From: Methanomicrobium antiquum
Lineage (GTDB): Archaea > Halobacteriota > Methanomicrobia > Methanomicrobiales > Methanomicrobiaceae
Assembly: GCF_029633915.1 (NCBI RefSeq)
Contig: NZ_CP091092.1
Coordinates: forward strand, 248,001 to 312,000
Direction: 5' to 3'
Length of the DNA: 64,000 nt
Positions 63,289 to 64,000 of this stretch are shown one piece after another (the first letter of the stretch is position 1; every line of letters starts with the position of its first letter). Below the pieces are notes generated by a model. It was not told the origin of the DNA. It did not search any database and saw only the letters and a list, made by a program, of their open reading frames with translations. The translations under genes were made by a program, and so were the position numbers.

Positions 63289-64000
63289 GAAGACTGGTTT
63301 TTGAACCTTTCTTCAATTGAAGATATAGTCTCAATTTCATCTATTCTTTTGTCATCACGAAGCCTGATGAATCTTGGGAATCGAAGGGCATAGCCTGCCT
63401 TGTATGTAGGGCTTTTTTGAATCTCGGCATATCCCACTTCAAATACTAACTCCGGTTCAAAAGAAACTGTGTTTTTCGCCTCTAATATGACCGAGTCTTT
63501 TAAAAGACTGTATAATACTGAGAGCATCTCATCTGAAATTCCCGTTGCAACCTTTGAGACAGGAAGTAATGTGCCGGTCTCATCCTGACATGCAAGAAGA
63601 AACGATCCAAACATCTTAGCTCTTTTTCCTTCTCCCCATTCGGCACCGATTACTGCTAAGTCTATTGTATCAACAGCGGGTTTTATCTTAATCCATTCCT
63701 TTCCGCGAACACCCGGAGTGTAATGTGCAGTTAAAGACTTAACCATTATTCCTTCATGCCCGTCTTCTAATGCCTTTTTGTAGAATGATTCAATATAATC
63801 AATATCGTCTGAGACAATCTGCGGTGCAACATAGCTTTCAATTGACTCTTCGAGGATTTCTCTTCTTTTTGAGAAGGGTTCATCTATCAGTGTTTCATTA
63901 TCAATTGAAATAATGTCAAATATGTTTGGAACAAGCTTTATGCTTTCAACATGGCTTGCAATATCATGCTTCCTGCGAAATCTTCTTAAAACGTACTGAA
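63285..64000 (-). CDS. lig: ATP-dependent DNA ligase (partial, C-terminal half)
   Basis: The last 238 codons of an archaeal DNA ligase, with the frame open to base 64000; the N-terminal DNA-binding domain and the nucleotidyl-transferase Lys are outside. Motif III-like [13 protein letters not shown], motif IV EGIMVKS and motif V KEWIKIKP lie in the visible part, followed by the OB-fold with [23 protein letters not shown] and [12 protein letters not shown]. Normal C-terminal end; no sign of damage. Confidence 0.93.
   Translation of the reverse strand, partial: QYVLRRFRRKHDIASHVESIKLVPNIFDIISIDNETLIDEPFSKRREILEESIESYVAPQIVSDDIDYIESFYKKALEDGHEGIMVKSLTAHYTPGVRGKEWIKIKPAVDTIDLAVIGAEWGEGKRAKMFGSFLLACQDETGTLLPVSKVATGISDEMLSVLYSLLKDSVILEAKNTVSFEPELVFEVGYAEIQKSPTYKAGYALRFPRFIRLRDDKRIDEIETISSIEERFKNQSS

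Overview
This window comes from the chromosome of a methanogenic archaeon. It carries complete mcrBDCGA (methyl-coenzyme M reductase) and mtrEDCBAF-(AG)-H (methyl-H4MPT:CoM methyltransferase) operons and part of a formylmethanofuran dehydrogenase operon. AT-rich intergenic DNA, leaderless promoters, PGF-CTERM-like surface proteins and many PAS sensor kinases fit the order Methanomicrobiales, for example a Methanoplanus/Methanolacinia-like organism. The order is an inference from protein character; no database was searched.

Positions 1-22212 form a molybdenum/tungsten island. It holds formylmethanofuran dehydrogenase fmdA-B-D (Mo/W-pterin enzyme), two moeA genes with a small Cys-rich gene, a TupABC-type tungstate ABC transporter, a WtpABC-type tungstate/molybdate ABC transporter, a MOT1-family molybdate permease, a ModABC-type molybdate transporter with an embedded trmO-like gene, and an amino-acid-kinase-fold protein resembling the subunits of the Azotobacter Mo/W storage protein. 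The island thus covers uptake, storage, cofactor insertion and a consuming enzyme. In the third transporter, modB has been split after about ten codons by an IS1634/IS4-type insertion sequence (17197-18857) with a 6-bp target duplication.

Positions 22285-34830 hold a secreted alpha/beta hydrolase, then the mcr and mtr operons in tandem. The mtr operon is unusual: the gene in the mtrG position encodes a second MtrA corrinoid domain fused to MtrG, next to an ordinary complete mtrA. Positions 35037-36617 hold tRNA-Glu and a lipoprotein serpin.

Positions 37051-48638 hold four large PAS-domain sensor histidine kinases (two on each strand, one with a PocR ligand domain, one membrane-bound). Positions 48799-56459 encode small membrane, beta-propeller, lipoprotein, pentapeptide-repeat and other cell-surface proteins, one of them apparently frameshifted. 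Positions 57580-64000 contain a membrane-anchored winged-helix regulator that probably starts at CTG, tRNA-Val, a MurG-like glycosyltransferase, a membrane-anchored protein, NreA-type DNA repair protein, a PGF-CTERM surface protein and the 3' part of an ATP-dependent DNA ligase.

A modular family of hairpin-rich intergenic repeats (modules A and B, in both orientations) occurs at five sites (about 6078, 36665, 56861, 62265 and 63236). A 20-bp unit is repeated five times in tandem at 57242-57343. The points most worth a second look are the MtrA-MtrG fusion, the IS-split modB, the Mo-storage-like gene inside the Mo/W island, the modular repeat family, and shared promoter motifs in front of the metal transporters.
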